A stretch of DNA of 64,000 nt. It comes from Sapria himalayana (lineage: Eukaryota > Streptophyta > Magnoliopsida > Malpighiales > Rafflesiaceae). The stretch spans positions 186,001-250,000 of the forward strand of contig JAREIK010001332.1 in NCBI GenBank assembly GCA_029783825.1, given 5' to 3'. The notes under the pieces were generated by a model that saw nothing but the letters and a program-made list of their open reading frames with translations, was not told the origin of the DNA and did no database searches. Below, piece after piece: positions 24,611-36,089 of the stretch; the stretch's first letter is position 1, and each line of letters opens with the position of its first letter. The position numbers and the translations under genes are program-made.

Positions 24611-25544
24611 AAATTATTGACCCCCTACAACTTGTCCTCTATTAGTGTTGCCAATGTTCACAATTAATAATAGGTCAAACTACATACAAATCTATAAAGA
24701 TTTTGGATATTAGACACAAATTAGTTGACCACACGATTTTGACCATATGCTACATCTAAGATTGAATCATGGCTGCTACTAGCAATTGCATCATGACAAC
24801 TAACCCCCTCAAAATACATGGTTATAATTGTCTTGGGCATGCAAACTTGACTTCACTATAAATGACTTAGGCAAGCAAATTTGACAAAGTTATAATTGCC
24901 TCACCCATGCAAATTAGCTGAATTACAAATGGGCTTTGTAAAGCATGGCTCGAGCAGACAACTAAGCTGGGCCGAGTTCCATTTTAGGTACTCAAGTTGA
25001 ATCATATCTCTCATCCATAAAAGATGATATTAAATTCAAACAAAAATTCTCATAAAGCTCACATACACTTATTCAATTTTGATCAAAATGAATATAAAAG
25101 CTACTTTCTAAAATTATCACAATTTCCATTGATGATCTAGATATTTAATTCAATCAAAAACTTTACTTCACTATAGAGTATGCCAGATTCTTTCTAGTGA
25201 TTGACATTAACTCATGATATAGATCATGCTCTCGATTCACATGTAGTCGATTTAAGAATTAAAAATCATATAAAGAATGACAATTTTTTATTTTATCTAA
25301 GTCTAGAGTTTAGTGTAATTGTAGCTAATGACATAATTTCCAAAAAATATATAGATTGTAACATCAATATTGATCTCATTACTTCTTCATACATAATTTA
25401 TATTCTTAAACTGGCAATGATAATTTAAGCATACTTTAAAACTTTTATATGAACTATGCATAATGATCAATATATTTTTATTAAAATCAAAAAAGACTCA
25501 CTAAATGATTGGTTGTGCAAAAACATAAAGACATATCAAGCATA
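24611..25544. other. AT-rich stretch, no gene
   Basis: Nothing is recognised. A short GC-richer patch at 24935-24990 (AAGCATGGCTCGAGC...GGGCCGAG) recalls the subterminal DNA of the hAT family but has no terminus. Confidence 0.4.
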
Positions 25545-25705
25545 AACTTCATAATCTCATAAAAATCAATAAAACACAATGCTCTTATATAATTGGTCAA
25601 ATGATTAGATCAACTAACATGTTAAATATCTCCAACAATAATATCATAACAATAAAAAAAAATAAAAAACACAATTGATACAACTATAAATTATAATAGT
25701 CTCCA
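25545..25705 (-). mobile_element. LTR2-family LTR relic
   Basis: It contains the same order of blocks as 55540-55690, including TAATCTCATAAAAATCAATA, TTATATAA-GGTCAA-GATTAGA and CTC-AACAATAATATCATAA. It is followed by CTCCAACAAGTTGG, a decayed purine-tract complement, so it is the 3' LTR of a minus-strand relic whose body is not recognisable to the right. Confidence 0.5.
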
Positions 25706-26330
25706 ACAAGTTGGTTCATAAAAATCTAGAATATCAAAATGAGATAAAAGAAAATATGTTGAAATCATTTCAAGGCGGACATCTTCATGAGAAGATGTAA
25801 GCTGTATACTATGTTATTGTAATTGTCTCATCTTGGATATTCTCCCTAAAAAAAAGTTCACTCTATCTGCTTCATTTGCTTGTTAAACAACAAATTTGAG
25901 GTTATATGTTTTTTTGTTTGATTGTCAGAAAAGATAATGGAAAAAGAAAGTGGATATTCAATCTCCACGAATATGTATCAATTCTAAAGTATCTCATAAT
26001 TAAAAGTCATCGCTCTAAACTTTATATTTATATTTAATTTCAAAATAACTGATTCTCTTACTTTTTCAGGAAGCATGATTATCTCTAAAAAAAATACAAA
26101 AATTTATCATAGACCTCTCAATGCAATTTAGTGTTATTTTTCCATGAACCACATATTTTAAGTTATTTGACCTTTGCATACTTGAAGCTAACTTTGAGGG
26201 TGTCCATGATCAATTCCTTATTAGAATAGATGTTCTCACATTTGTTGATGTCATTGCCTGTTTTTTTTGTCATTCATCCATTGCACCTTAGTCTTGATAC
26301 ATTGATAGCAGCTCTAAATTCTCCATGATG
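25706..26330. other. Unassigned stretch beside an LTR relic
   Basis: No protein homology recognised on either strand. By position it could be the decayed Pol of the minus-strand element whose 3' LTR precedes it. Confidence 0.3.
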
Positions 26331-26764
26331 GTTTATTAGAATTCCACAAGGAGAGGACAAGGTTGTAACCCGAGGAAGGGGACAACATCCTCACTGCACT
26401 TATTGTAACAAAGTGAATCATACCTGAGATAAGTATTATCAATTAGATGGTCAACCCCCACATCAAAGAGGCTCATATGGCTCAATCCTTAGATGCTCTT
26501 ACAACCAAGCCCACTACAAGGCCATCACCTACCTCTCAAGAAGTGACTTTGACATGAAGCAAATACGAGGATATTCTCTGCATGATCCAAGAAATCAAGT
26601 CCACTTCAGTTGCATATACCTCTTCATCTACCTCATTGATTAGTCTGGTAATGCCTCATCTTATCTTATTCTTTTCTTGAACCATGAATCTTTGATTTTG
26701 GTGATTCTGATGACCTCTTTGGTAATAGAGATCATTTCTCTTCTCTTACTTTTACTTCAAGTAA
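26331..26764 (+). pseudogene. Copia gag zinc-knuckle and protease relic
   Basis: Plus-strand translation gives a decayed zinc knuckle (HCTYCNK-like segment at about 26395-26440). An S/T-rich linker follows, then FDFGDSDDLFGNRDHFSSLTF at about 26690-26755, which matches the protease block LDSGASDHISGNKDLFSS of the main copia element. The catalytic DSG has become DFGDS. It is cut short at 26764, where sequence of the opposite orientation starts. Confidence 0.65.
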
Positions 26765-26940
26765 TATAAAGAGCGACGCAAACAGCATACTAGATAAGAC
26801 TCCCCCTGAGCAACAAAACCAAGAGATCACTTCCTCAAAATTACCATGGAGGAAAGCATTTTTGATATCCAATTGAAACAATGAGCAAGATCTCATATCT
26901 ACCAAACAAAGAAGGATAGATACAGATGTTATCTTAACTT
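26765..26940 (-). pseudogene. Copia reverse transcriptase fragment, opposite orientation
   Basis: The minus strand reads VKITSVSILL...SLFQLDIKNAFLHGNFEEV, the first RT block of copia Pol, and resumes with a GGV-like trace of PPGFVAQG after a small deletion. It abuts a plus-strand gag/protease fragment on one side and a plus-strand LTR on the other, so this is a rearranged junction rather than one element. Confidence 0.75.
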
Positions 26941-26945
26941 CTTTG

Positions 26946-27208
26946 TTAAGGTTCGATAAATGTGAGTTGGGTCTGCCTAAGAAGCCCATATATTCAAAGC
27001 ATCATTTAAAATCTTTAAAGTAAAGTGTGTATCTACTCTCCTAATTTTTATGTTGCTACTTTACAATTATTAAAATGTAAATATATAAAAAAATGTTTCT
27101 CTTTCCAAAAACATGATTCTCATTTTCACATTGTAATGCACTTCGAATAATTGTTGTTTTTCTTTTCTCTATGTTCTTCTAAAGCAATCTTGAGAAGAAG
27201 ACAACCTT
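26946..27208 (+). mobile_element. LTR4-family LTR relic with primer-site remnant
   Basis: It starts TGTTAAGG and shares with 45969-46032 plus 47312-47446 the blocks TGCCTAAGAAGC, TATATT-AAAG, ATCATTTAAA, TAAAGT-GTGTATCTA, TTGCTACTTTAC and ATTCTCATTTTCAC. It is followed by TGGTATACAAAGG, a decayed initiator-tRNA primer site, so this is a 5' or solo LTR in plus orientation. Confidence 0.6.
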
Positions 27209-27783
27209 TATGGTATACAAAGGTTATCTTCAACAAAAACTTCAATAATTGGTAGCAAAGCCAAAGATCTTGCTCTCTGTTAAAATTTTCTCTCCAATAA
27301 TTTCTTCTCACTATATGTATCTTCTTCCTTTGAATATTTTTAGATCTAAATAAATCTATACAGATCTTTAGATCTAGTTCAGATTCATTCATATATAAAG
27401 TTTATTTGTGAAAATTAATACTTATTGACTAAGATTTCCATATTTGTTTATTTGACTCTTTATTTTAAACAAAAAACAAACCATGGCACTTATAAATATC
27501 ATTCCTTCAAACTCATGAGCTACTCTTATGCCTCTGTTTAAAGGAAAAAATATATAATTATTGGAGTGTCAAAATGAAGACATTATTTAAGTTTCAAGAT
27601 ATGCAAGTCACCCAGGTATGACTCTAAAATTCAAGAATCTGATATAACTTCAAATTTAGAAATCAACTTGTATGTATCAAATAATAAAATAACTACTCTA
27701 ATAAAATACAAATCGATAGAAGATATATATTAACAATGTAATTATACAATGATAGACCCTCTCAACTTTATTGAGGTTGAATT
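27209..27783. other. LTR-element leader and unassigned DNA
   Basis: A second primer-site-like word, TGGTAGCAAAGCC, lies at 27251. No gag is recognised. The minus-strand 88-codon frame at 27126-27392 reads through the LTR and leader and is not a gene. The stretch ends at the left target duplication of hAT A. Confidence 0.4.
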
Positions 27784-29033
27784 TATAGGTGTCAACCGGG
27801 CCGGCCGGGCCGGTCCGGCACGGGAATATCCCGTGCCCGGGTAAGGCACGACCTGTGTCGTGCCGTGGCTAACCAGGCCTCGTGCCATGCCTGACCCAGC
27901 ACGGTTCGGTGGCCCATGGCACGGCCCATAGGCACGGTCGGGGTCACCATTCACACCCAGCCCGGCATCCTACACTCTCACGATTCACGGGTCACGGTGG
28001 GTTCACTGTGACTCGAGACACTCGGGCCAACACCAAGCCAAGCATCCCGTTCTCCTTCCCGCAAAAAAGACCGCGGGTCGGGTCCAATCAGACCCGACCC
28101 GCGGTCCCCCGACCCGATTCCCCCCACCGCCCCCCCACGGGCAAAAAAAAAAAATTAAATTGTTGCCATTGGATCTCGCCTCCAATGGCTAGGGGGTAGA
28201 ATCCAACAGCCCTCATAATTCTGCCCCCTAAAAAGTAAAAAAAAATCAAAAAAAATAACTTTTTAAAATAAAATTATTTTCTTTAATCTATAAAATTCAC
28301 CCCCCCTCTGTATAACATTTATGTTTTTCATAAACATGTATTCTCTCAAATCTCATATTTTCTTTCTCAAAAATCTTGCCCCTCTCTCTCGGGACTCGAG
28401 AAGTCGGAATTTCGTTATTTGGCTTGGCTTTTCTGGAATCTCAACTTGGGTTTTGAATTTTGAGCTAGACTGTGGTGCACCGTGCACGTGATCGACCTGA
28501 CTACTTTACCGAGTAATTTATTTTAAGTTTTTTTTCTTTCTCTCTCTCTCTAGTTTCTCTCTAGTCTCTCTCTCTAGACCTAAAATATATAAATTTAAAA
28601 TCTATCAACTATTCTCTAAATAAGTATCTTGTTTAACAAAAATCCTAAAAAATAATAAATACTAATGAAACACATTTAAATTTAGAAAATAAAAATATTA
28701 CACAGAAGTCTGAGACTACTAAAACTTTGGTTTCTCAAGTAGTCTCAACCCAAACTTCTAAAAAACAAAAAACTAGGAGAACTTCTGTAGTTTGGACTCA
28801 TTTTAATATAATAAAATAAAAAAATATTAGGGATGAGGAAGAAAAAATGACACAATTTCTTTCGATTTGGGACTTTTAATATAACAAATATTATATGAGA
28901 CTTTTAATATGTAAGAGTTCATTTGGGACTGGGCACCTTAAGAGACATGCCGAATTATGTACCAAAAAACATAGTCCATTAGATCATAGGCTAACCCAAC
29001 TTGGCACTGTATTTTTTGAGAATGGATTGAGTT

Positions 29034-29135
29034 TAAAGACGAAGAAGGAGAGAGAGAGAGAGAGAGAGAGAGAACCTTCGATTTCTTTCGCTTGCTTTTC
29101 CGCTTGTAGCGCTTTCTCCTTTTATATATTCCACA
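29034..29135 (-). repeat. 3' LTR of the nested copia element
   Basis: It carries a (GA)n run at 29045-29072, then a block identical or nearly so to the 5' LTR, closing with TTCCACA on the plus strand. The polypurine tract complement ACTCCCCCTC follows. Confidence 0.92.
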
Positions 29136-29142
29136 CTCCCCC

Positions 29143-31923
29143 TCAAGCTGGAGCATATACGTCATATGCACCAAGCTTATTACAAATGTATTTAATCCTA
29201 AGACGACTGAGAGATTTAGTGAAGATATCTGCTAGTTGATCATCTGAATTAACAAAACTTGTAGCAATACATCCTGATGTGATCTTCTCTCTAATGAAAT
29301 GACAATCAACTTCAATATGCTTGGTCCTTTCATGAAAGACTAGATTGGATGCAATTGTAATGCGGCCTGGTTATCACAGATGAGGTTCATCTCTTCATCC
29401 TTTCCAAATCTCAACTCTCGAAGAAGATGTTTCAACCATATGAGTTCACATGTTGCCAAAGCCATAGCTCGATACTCGGCTTCAGCGCTAGATCTCGCTA
29501 CTACATCTTGTTTCTTACTCTTCCAAGATATTAGATTACCTCCAATAAAAACACAGTACCCTGAAGTGGAACATCTATCTGTGGGTGAGCCAGCCCAATC
29601 TGCATCTGTGTAACCAACAACCTGAGTATGACCTATGTTCTCGTACAACACACCTTGGCCTGGTGTACTTTTGATATATAGAAGAATGCGGATTAAGGCA
29701 TCCCAATGGCTATCACATGGTGACTGTAGGAATTGACTAAAAACACTCACAGGAAAAGAAATGTCTGGACGAGTAATAGTGAGATAGTTCAATTTACCTA
29801 CGAGTCGTCGATATCTCCCTGGGTCTCCTAAAAGCTCCCCATGTTCTGGTACAAGTTTGACATGTGGATCCATAGGTGTGTCTACCAGTTTACAATCTAA
29901 CATACCAGGTGTTTTCCAGGATGTATAAAGCATACTTCCTTTGGGAAAGGACCACACCGGAACTTGATTGAGCTATCTCAATTCCCAAGAAATACTTGAG
30001 TTTCCCCAAATCTTTGGTCTAAAAGTGGGTAAAAAGATGTTGCTTTAGTTTCTGAATACCATCTTGATTACTGCCTGTAATGACAATGCCAACCACAAAC
30101 AACCAGATAAATACATTGCCCTAAGGAGTTATGATGATAGAAAACTGAATGGTCTGCTGTACTGCGAAGCATGCCAAACTCTGGAACAACAGAACTAAAA
30201 CGACCAAACCATGCTCGAGGAGATTGTTTCAAGCCATATAAAAAACGACGTAACTTGCACACTAAACCAAACTCCCCTTGAGCAACAAAACCAGGAGGTT
30301 GCTCCATATAAACTTCCTCGGCAAGATCACCATGAAGGAAGGCATTTTTAATATCCAACTGATAAAGATGCCAAGAACACATAGCAGTCATGGAGAGAAG
30401 CTGACGAACAGAAGCAATCTTGGCAACAGGGGAGAATGTGTCAGCATAATCAGAACCATAAATCTGAGTATAGCCTTTAGCAACTAAGTGAGCCTTAAGG
30501 CGATCAACCTGACCATCAGGACCAACCTTAATTGCATAGACCCAACGACAACAAACTGTAGATTTACCAGAGGGTAAAACAACAAGAACCCAAGTGCCAT
30601 TAGAGTGTAGAGCAGCCATTTCATCCACCATTGCATGTCGCCAGCCTGGATGGGAAATAGCTTCATGGGTGCTTTTTGGAAGAGAAACAGAGGATATAGC
30701 AGAGACAAAAGCAGAATATGGTGAAGATAATCGATGATAACTCAAAAAATTGTAAATAGGATGAGAATTACGAGTAGAGCGATTACCTTTCCGAGTAGCA
30801 ATGGGTAAGTCATCAGGAGAGGGTGGAGCCGGGGCAGGAGAAGCCGAAGGGATAGGAAGTGAGTCAGCAGGTGCCTCAGCAAACGACAGAGGAGCATCGA
30901 CACGAGGGCGACGATGATAAACCTGAAGTGGTCGAGGAGGCACAACATCAGGTGAAGAGACAATGGGAATGGGCAAGCCTACAGAAACAGGAAGAGACTC
31001 AGAAGTGGTAGAAAAGAATGGTGAGTCCTCAAAGAAAGTAACATCAGCGGAGATAAAGTAGCGATGAGTCTCAAGAGAATAACAACGATAACCCTTCTGA
31101 AGTCTGGAATATCCCAAGAAGAGACACCTCATGGCTTTGGCTGAAAGCTTGTCCTGTCCAGGAGTGAGAATATAAATAAAACAAGTACAACCAAAGACAC
31201 GAGGAGGAAGGAAATAAAGTGGTTGGTCAGGAAAGATAAGGGAATGAGGAATCTGATCATATAAAACAGAGGAAGGCATACGATTAATCAAATAACAAGC
31301 AGTAAGAACAGTGTCCCCCCAAAAACGAAGAGGAACATTACTATGGAGGATAATACGAGCTGTCTCAACAAGATGTCGATTCTTGCGCTCAGCTACTCCA
31401 TTTTGTTGAGGAGTATGAGCACAAGAAGACTGATGAAAAATCTCATGATGATACATAAATGAAGTAAAGGGGGATGAAAAATATTCACTGGCATTGTCAC
31501 TGCGTGACCCACGAATAGAAATATTGAATTGAGTCTGGATTTCAGCATAAAATTTCTGAAAAATAGAAAATAACTCCGCTCGATTTTTCATTAAAAATAA
31601 CCAAGTACATCGAGAATAGTCATCAATAAAAGTGACAAAATACTAAAATCCTAAAGTAGACGCAGTCCGACAATGACCCCAAACATCAATGTGGACAAGC
31701 TCAAAAGGAGACCTTGCCTGATTATCCAAACGCTTTGGGAACGAGACACGTTTATGTTTCCCAAGCTGACATGACTCACACGAAAGCGACAACAAAGTGA
31801 AAAAACGAGGAATCATCTTCTGGAACTTGGAGAGACTAGGGTGGCCCAAACGACTGTGAATGAGGAGAGGAGCATCAGTGGAAATACAAACTGCAGGAGA
31901 TGAATCCAAGGTAAGGTGATAGA
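29143..31923 (-). pseudogene. Copia Pol: integrase, reverse transcriptase, RNase H (nested element)
   Basis: Domains in order on the minus strand. The pre-integrase zinc-binding segment (HSRLGHPS...CESCQLGKH) is at about 31870-31740. The integrase core follows, with D in VHIDVWG, D in SDNASEYF and E in NGVAERKNR (31700-31370). The reverse transcriptase starts near 30600 with KAHLVAKGYTQ and QLDIKNAFLHGDL. RNase H has SSAEAEYRAMA and ICDNQAA (29520-29350). Defects: a stop after STLGF near 31643; a small deletion at about 30075-30085 that destroys YVDD and shifts the frame; a one-base loss near 29345. The frame ends with TGA just before the purine tract. hAT B splits it from the protease. Confidence 0.93.
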
Positions 31924-32687
31924 TAGAGGTGTCAAACGGGCCGGCCCAGCACGGCACGGCCCATTTTTCACGTGCCCCGACGTGCTACCGTGTCGTGCCC
32001 GGCACGGCACGGTATTTTAAAGTCGGGCACGGCACGGCCCGTGGGCACGGCGAGGCCGTGCCGCGCCGTGCCCGGCCCGCTCGGGCACGTTTGGCTTGGA
32101 CCTGGTCTCCTGGACCAACTCAACCGGGGTCCGGGTCCCGGGAGCCAACAGGCAACACCAACACGCAACAGCCAAGCACGGGCACGGGCGCACGGCCCGT
32201 GCTTGGCACTTGGCACTTTGACTTGGCAAAATATAAAAAAAAAAATTTTTTAAAATTTTTTTATTAATTTTCTGTTTATCTTTATTTAAGTTTATGTAAT
32301 AAATAAAAAATAAAATTTTTTGTAAAAAATATTACATTTAAAATTAAATGTAAGTATGTAAAAAAAAAATTAGAAAATTTATTTTTTTTTCAATTAAGTT
32401 TAGCATTTTTTAATATTATAATGTATTAATTAAATATTAAGATTTAAAGTTAATAAATTTTAAAATAATATTTAAATCTTAAATTAATAATTAAATACAT
32501 TATGTTAGTAAAAATTTTAATTAAAAAAAATTTAAACTACGCAAATAAAAATTATCATTCATGCTTTTGAAACCAATACTCCGAAAAAAAAAGTATAAGT
32601 TTCAACTTCAACACAACGTATAATACAAAGTACAAACAAAGAGTATAAATAAAAAAAAAAATATCGAAAAAAAAGAGTAGATGAGCA

Positions 32688-34811
32688 TCAATCGTCAAGC
32701 GGCATATAATGAGAATCATCAGCCGCAACATCAAGATCAGTATCATATGGGTCATCATCATCGGCAATCAGCTCTTCCGCCATCGTAGTGGATGTGGATG
32801 CGACTGCAGTGTCTGTCATAGTCCCAGCTTCAGCACGATCACTGATGCTAAATCTCGATTCCTCCCAATCCTTCAAACATGCCAAAGCCTCAACCATATC
32901 TGGACGTAATCTCGATCTCCTATCCGAAATCACGTTCACTGCAACAGAAAAAACAGACTCCGATGCTACGCTCGACACCGGAGGAGTCAGTAGATCCCGT
33001 GTCATCCTAGATAGCACGGGATAGGCGGACTCATATGATTTCCACCACTGTAATAAATCAAGATTTATATTGTCAGAAGGTGATAGGATTGAGCAGTAAT
33101 CGGTATCTAAGTACCGAGACAGCTCGCTCCTATGTGAAAGTCCACCCCTACGTTTCCCCCTCGCTAGGTTAATGGAATAAGCGTCATCTCCGAACAAGGT
33201 ATAAGTGTCCGTACTCACAGTCTCAACACCACCACCACCATACCTAGTATCGTAGTATGTATATAGGTCTGTCAACTTCTCGTAAATGAACCCTTCAGGT
33301 GGCTCTTCCAGGTTCATGCACGAGGAAATGAAAGTCAGGGTGTTTTCAACCCCTTCCACCTTAGCCCTAGGGTCCATGCATGCTGCGAGGCAATAAAGAG
33401 ATGGAATGGTGGACCAGTACTTCAGGTACTTGGTCTCCATCTCTGCAACCATATGGCCAAGCGTCGGGTCCGCTCGATACATCCTAAACATGCTACTAAT
33501 GTTGCATATGCAACGGAGTGCAATGCAAGTGGTGGGCGTATAAACCGACGAACACATGTTCGTCGTGTCATAAAATATCTTCAGGAATTTCATAAATGAA
33601 ATTCTTGAATCCTAGTCAGTGTCGTCAACAATAAGTTCGCCACTCCTACTATTGACGTAGTCGGATATCACGTGTTCGTATCCAATACATGATTCCAACA
33701 TCAGGTACGTGTAATTCCAACGATGTCTCATATCAGATTGGAATTTCTTCTTCTTAAGATTCGCAGACAAACAGAGATTACCAAACTCTTGTAGTCTGCG
33801 AGGAGTGCGAATATACTTGAGTGCATTGCGTATATTTTCCAACGCGGGGGAACACACCTTCATACCCGCTTGAACTATCAGGTTAATAACATGACATATG
33901 CATCTGACATGAAATATCTCTCCTAAAGGTGCGTCTCTAATATTCCTAACAAACATATTGATCGCTACTCCATTATTCGCAGCATTATCGAAAGTGACAC
34001 TAAAAATTTTATTTTGAATTTTATATTCCCTAAATATTTTCATCATACACTCAAAAATGGCCGGGCCATCATGAGGATGAATAATCTCTGTGAATCCTAA
34101 TATTTTTTTATTTATTGTCCAGTTTGAATCGACATAATGACTAGTGATACATGCATAAGAAGAATCATCGTGACATGTCCATATATCGGACGTCACGGAG
34201 ACCACTCCACTAAATGCCAAAAATTCCTTAATTATTTTTTGTTTTTCTAACTTATATATCTTTAGTATGTCACTCCTAGATGTGGACCTAGGAATCCTAC
34301 GATAGGATGGCTGAAAATAAGTCTGCATGATGCGCACTACCCTCGAATCTTCTGAAAATCTGATCGGAAGACTCATCAATGTGATGAGCCTGGCCATGCC
34401 GTCCCTACCCAACTCGCTGGAGTATACGAAGGGAGTAAACTTTGAGACTGAACTCGATCCAGTCTCAAAAAATGTAGTGCCAAGTTGAGTTTGCCTAGGA
34501 TCTAACGGTCCATGTTTTTTGGAGCATATTTCAGCATGCCTCTTTAGGTGCCCAGTCCCACATGAACTCTTGTATGTTAAAAGTCACATACAATATTTAC
34601 ACTGTGCCATTTCATGTTCCTCACCCCTAACATCTAATTGTGTTAATATTTTAAAATGTGTCCAAACTACAGAAGTCCTCCTAGTTTTTTGTTTTTTAGA
34701 ACTTTGGGCTGAGATGACAGGAGAAACCAAAGTTTCAGGAGCCACAGACGTTTGTGTAACACTAACATTTTCATTTTCAAAATTTAAATTTGTGTTAGCT
34801 GAATTTGTCAT
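32688..34811 (-). pseudogene. hAT transposase (BED-type) of copy B, two in-frame stops
   Basis: A single frame of about 707 codons from ATG 34811 to the stop at 32688. It is spoiled only by a TGA at codon 76 (34584-34586, where D has AGA) and a TAG at codon 400 (33612-33614, where D has TGG). An intact copy would bind element ends and cut and join them. The BED finger occupies residues 47-96 (C71, C74, then GHLKRH). Catalytic blocks: TSDIWT (D209) and FDNAANN (D275). The CICHVINLIV block is at 304-313 and RWNYTY at 364. The hATC dimerisation domain LLQWWKSY...PPVSSVASESVFS spans about 584-652. An acidic tail follows. The frame shows no other damage, so B died recently or its stops arose after insertion. 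Confidence 0.94.
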
Positions 34812-35349
34812 TTTTTATTTTTCGTACTTTTTTCTAGAGAGAGAAGCTTTAGAGAGAGAAAATAAAAAAAAAAAGTAAATTATATTACCCGGTAAAAGCA
34901 ATGAGGTCACTCACGTGCAAGATGCACCGCATGAAGCTTTGATGTTCAAAACTCAAGTTGAGTTTCACGAAAATCCAAGCCGAAATCAAAAACACGAGGG
35001 CCGAGAGAGAGAAGCACGGATTATGTGAGAGAGAGAAAATATAGAGAGGATTAATATTTTTGAAAAACATAAATTTTATAGGGAGGGGGGTAGATTTTAT
35101 AGGCTAATTAATATTTTTTTTAAAAAAAAATTATTTTTTTATTATTTTTTTGAATTTTTTTATTATATTTAAGGGGCAGAATCACGAGGACCGTCGGATT
35201 CTGCCCCCTAGCCGTTGGAGTAGAATCCAAGGGCTGAAAATCGCTCAAATTTTGAAAATTTTTTTTTCCCGTTAGATATATCGATTTTCTCGGTTTTCGG
35301 CAGAAAATACCGCGGGTCGGGTCTGTTTGGACCCGACCCGTGGTCTTTT

Positions 35350-35353
<4 letters not shown>

Positions 35354-35380
<27 letters not shown>
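35354..35380 (+). repeat. G27 homopolymer in hAT B
   Basis: Twenty-seven consecutive G residues between ACC and CCCTGATGG, in the GC-rich 5' subterminal zone of hAT B. Copies A and D have no such run at the equivalent place. The exact length may be affected by assembly. Confidence 0.85.
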
Positions 35381-35628
35381 CCCTGATGGATCGAGTGACT
35401 CGAGTCACGACTCACGCCGCCAGTGCCACGCGTGCCTGCGGGACCGGCACGGGATGGACCCGTGCCGGCGTGCCTAGGCACGAGCCGTGCCGGGACAGGC
35501 ACGAAAAGTGCCTTGCTTCGCCCGGGCACTGCACGGGCCCGGGCACGGTTTTTGAACGTGCCGGGCCAGCCCAGGCACGGCCGAACCGTGCCTGGTGCCG
35601 GGCCGGCCCGGCCCGTTTGACACCTCTA

Positions 35629-36088
35629 GTGATAGAGGCCTTGAGACTCACGTCCTATGCCAATCGTCTTCCCCTTACTCCGGTCCTGCAAGGTCACAAA
35701 TTTATCAGAAAAAGGTAATAGAACAATTAAGAGTACGAGTAATTTTGCTGATGGAAATAAAATTAAAAAGACATTTAGGAGTATAAAGGACAGAAGTGAG
35801 AGGTAGAGAAGGTAGAGGAAAGCCAAACCAATACCTTTAGCCACAGTTTGAGAACCATTAGCTAAGGTAATAGTAGGTAAACCAGAGGTAGTAGAAATAG
35901 AGGAGAAAAGATCCTTATTACCAGATATGTGATCAGAAGCTCCAGAATCTAGAATCCAGGGTCCAAGAGAATATGTGTGGGTAAGGCAGGCAGAAGTATT
36001 ACCAGGCTGGGCAATAGAGGCAACAAAAGCATGATATGCCTGAGATGCGGAGGAGCTCAAAGGCTGAGGCAGCTGAGAATCAGAGGAC
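35629..36088 (-). pseudogene. Copia protease region (nested element), cut by hAT B
   Basis: The aspartic protease block WILDSGASDHISGNKDLF lies at about 35930-35960; DSG is the catalytic motif. The frame shifts after ANGSQTVAKGIG and recovers near DKFVTLQDRSKGKTIGIG before hAT B interrupts it at 35628. The continuation is at 31915 on the other side of B. Confidence 0.85.
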
Positions 36089-36089
36089 T

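Larger units (their letters stand above)
31924..35628 (-). mobile_element. hAT copy B, best-preserved full-length member
   Basis: Terminal repeats: TAGAGGTGTCAAACGGGCC at the left and its complement at the right. The 8-bp target duplication GTGATAGA is perfect (31916-31923 and 35629-35636). Length 3705 bp. GC-rich subterminal zones (31940-32220 and 35270-35620) are packed with GGCACGG/CCGTGCC words. It inserted into the copia element between protease and integrase, in the same transcriptional direction. A G27 run lies at 35354-35380. Confidence 0.97.

Noticed and set aside
31929..32267. Several overlapping frames on both strands in GC-rich DNA at hAT ends
   Set aside because: They lie in the subterminal repeats of hAT B (likewise 27742-28199 in A, 35272-35720 in B, 48630-49012 and 51922-52218 in D). 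Codons simply lack stops because of GC content.
32709..33024. Plus-strand frames across the hAT B transposase
   Set aside because: They are antisense to the dimerisation domain, which is clearly coding on the minus strand.
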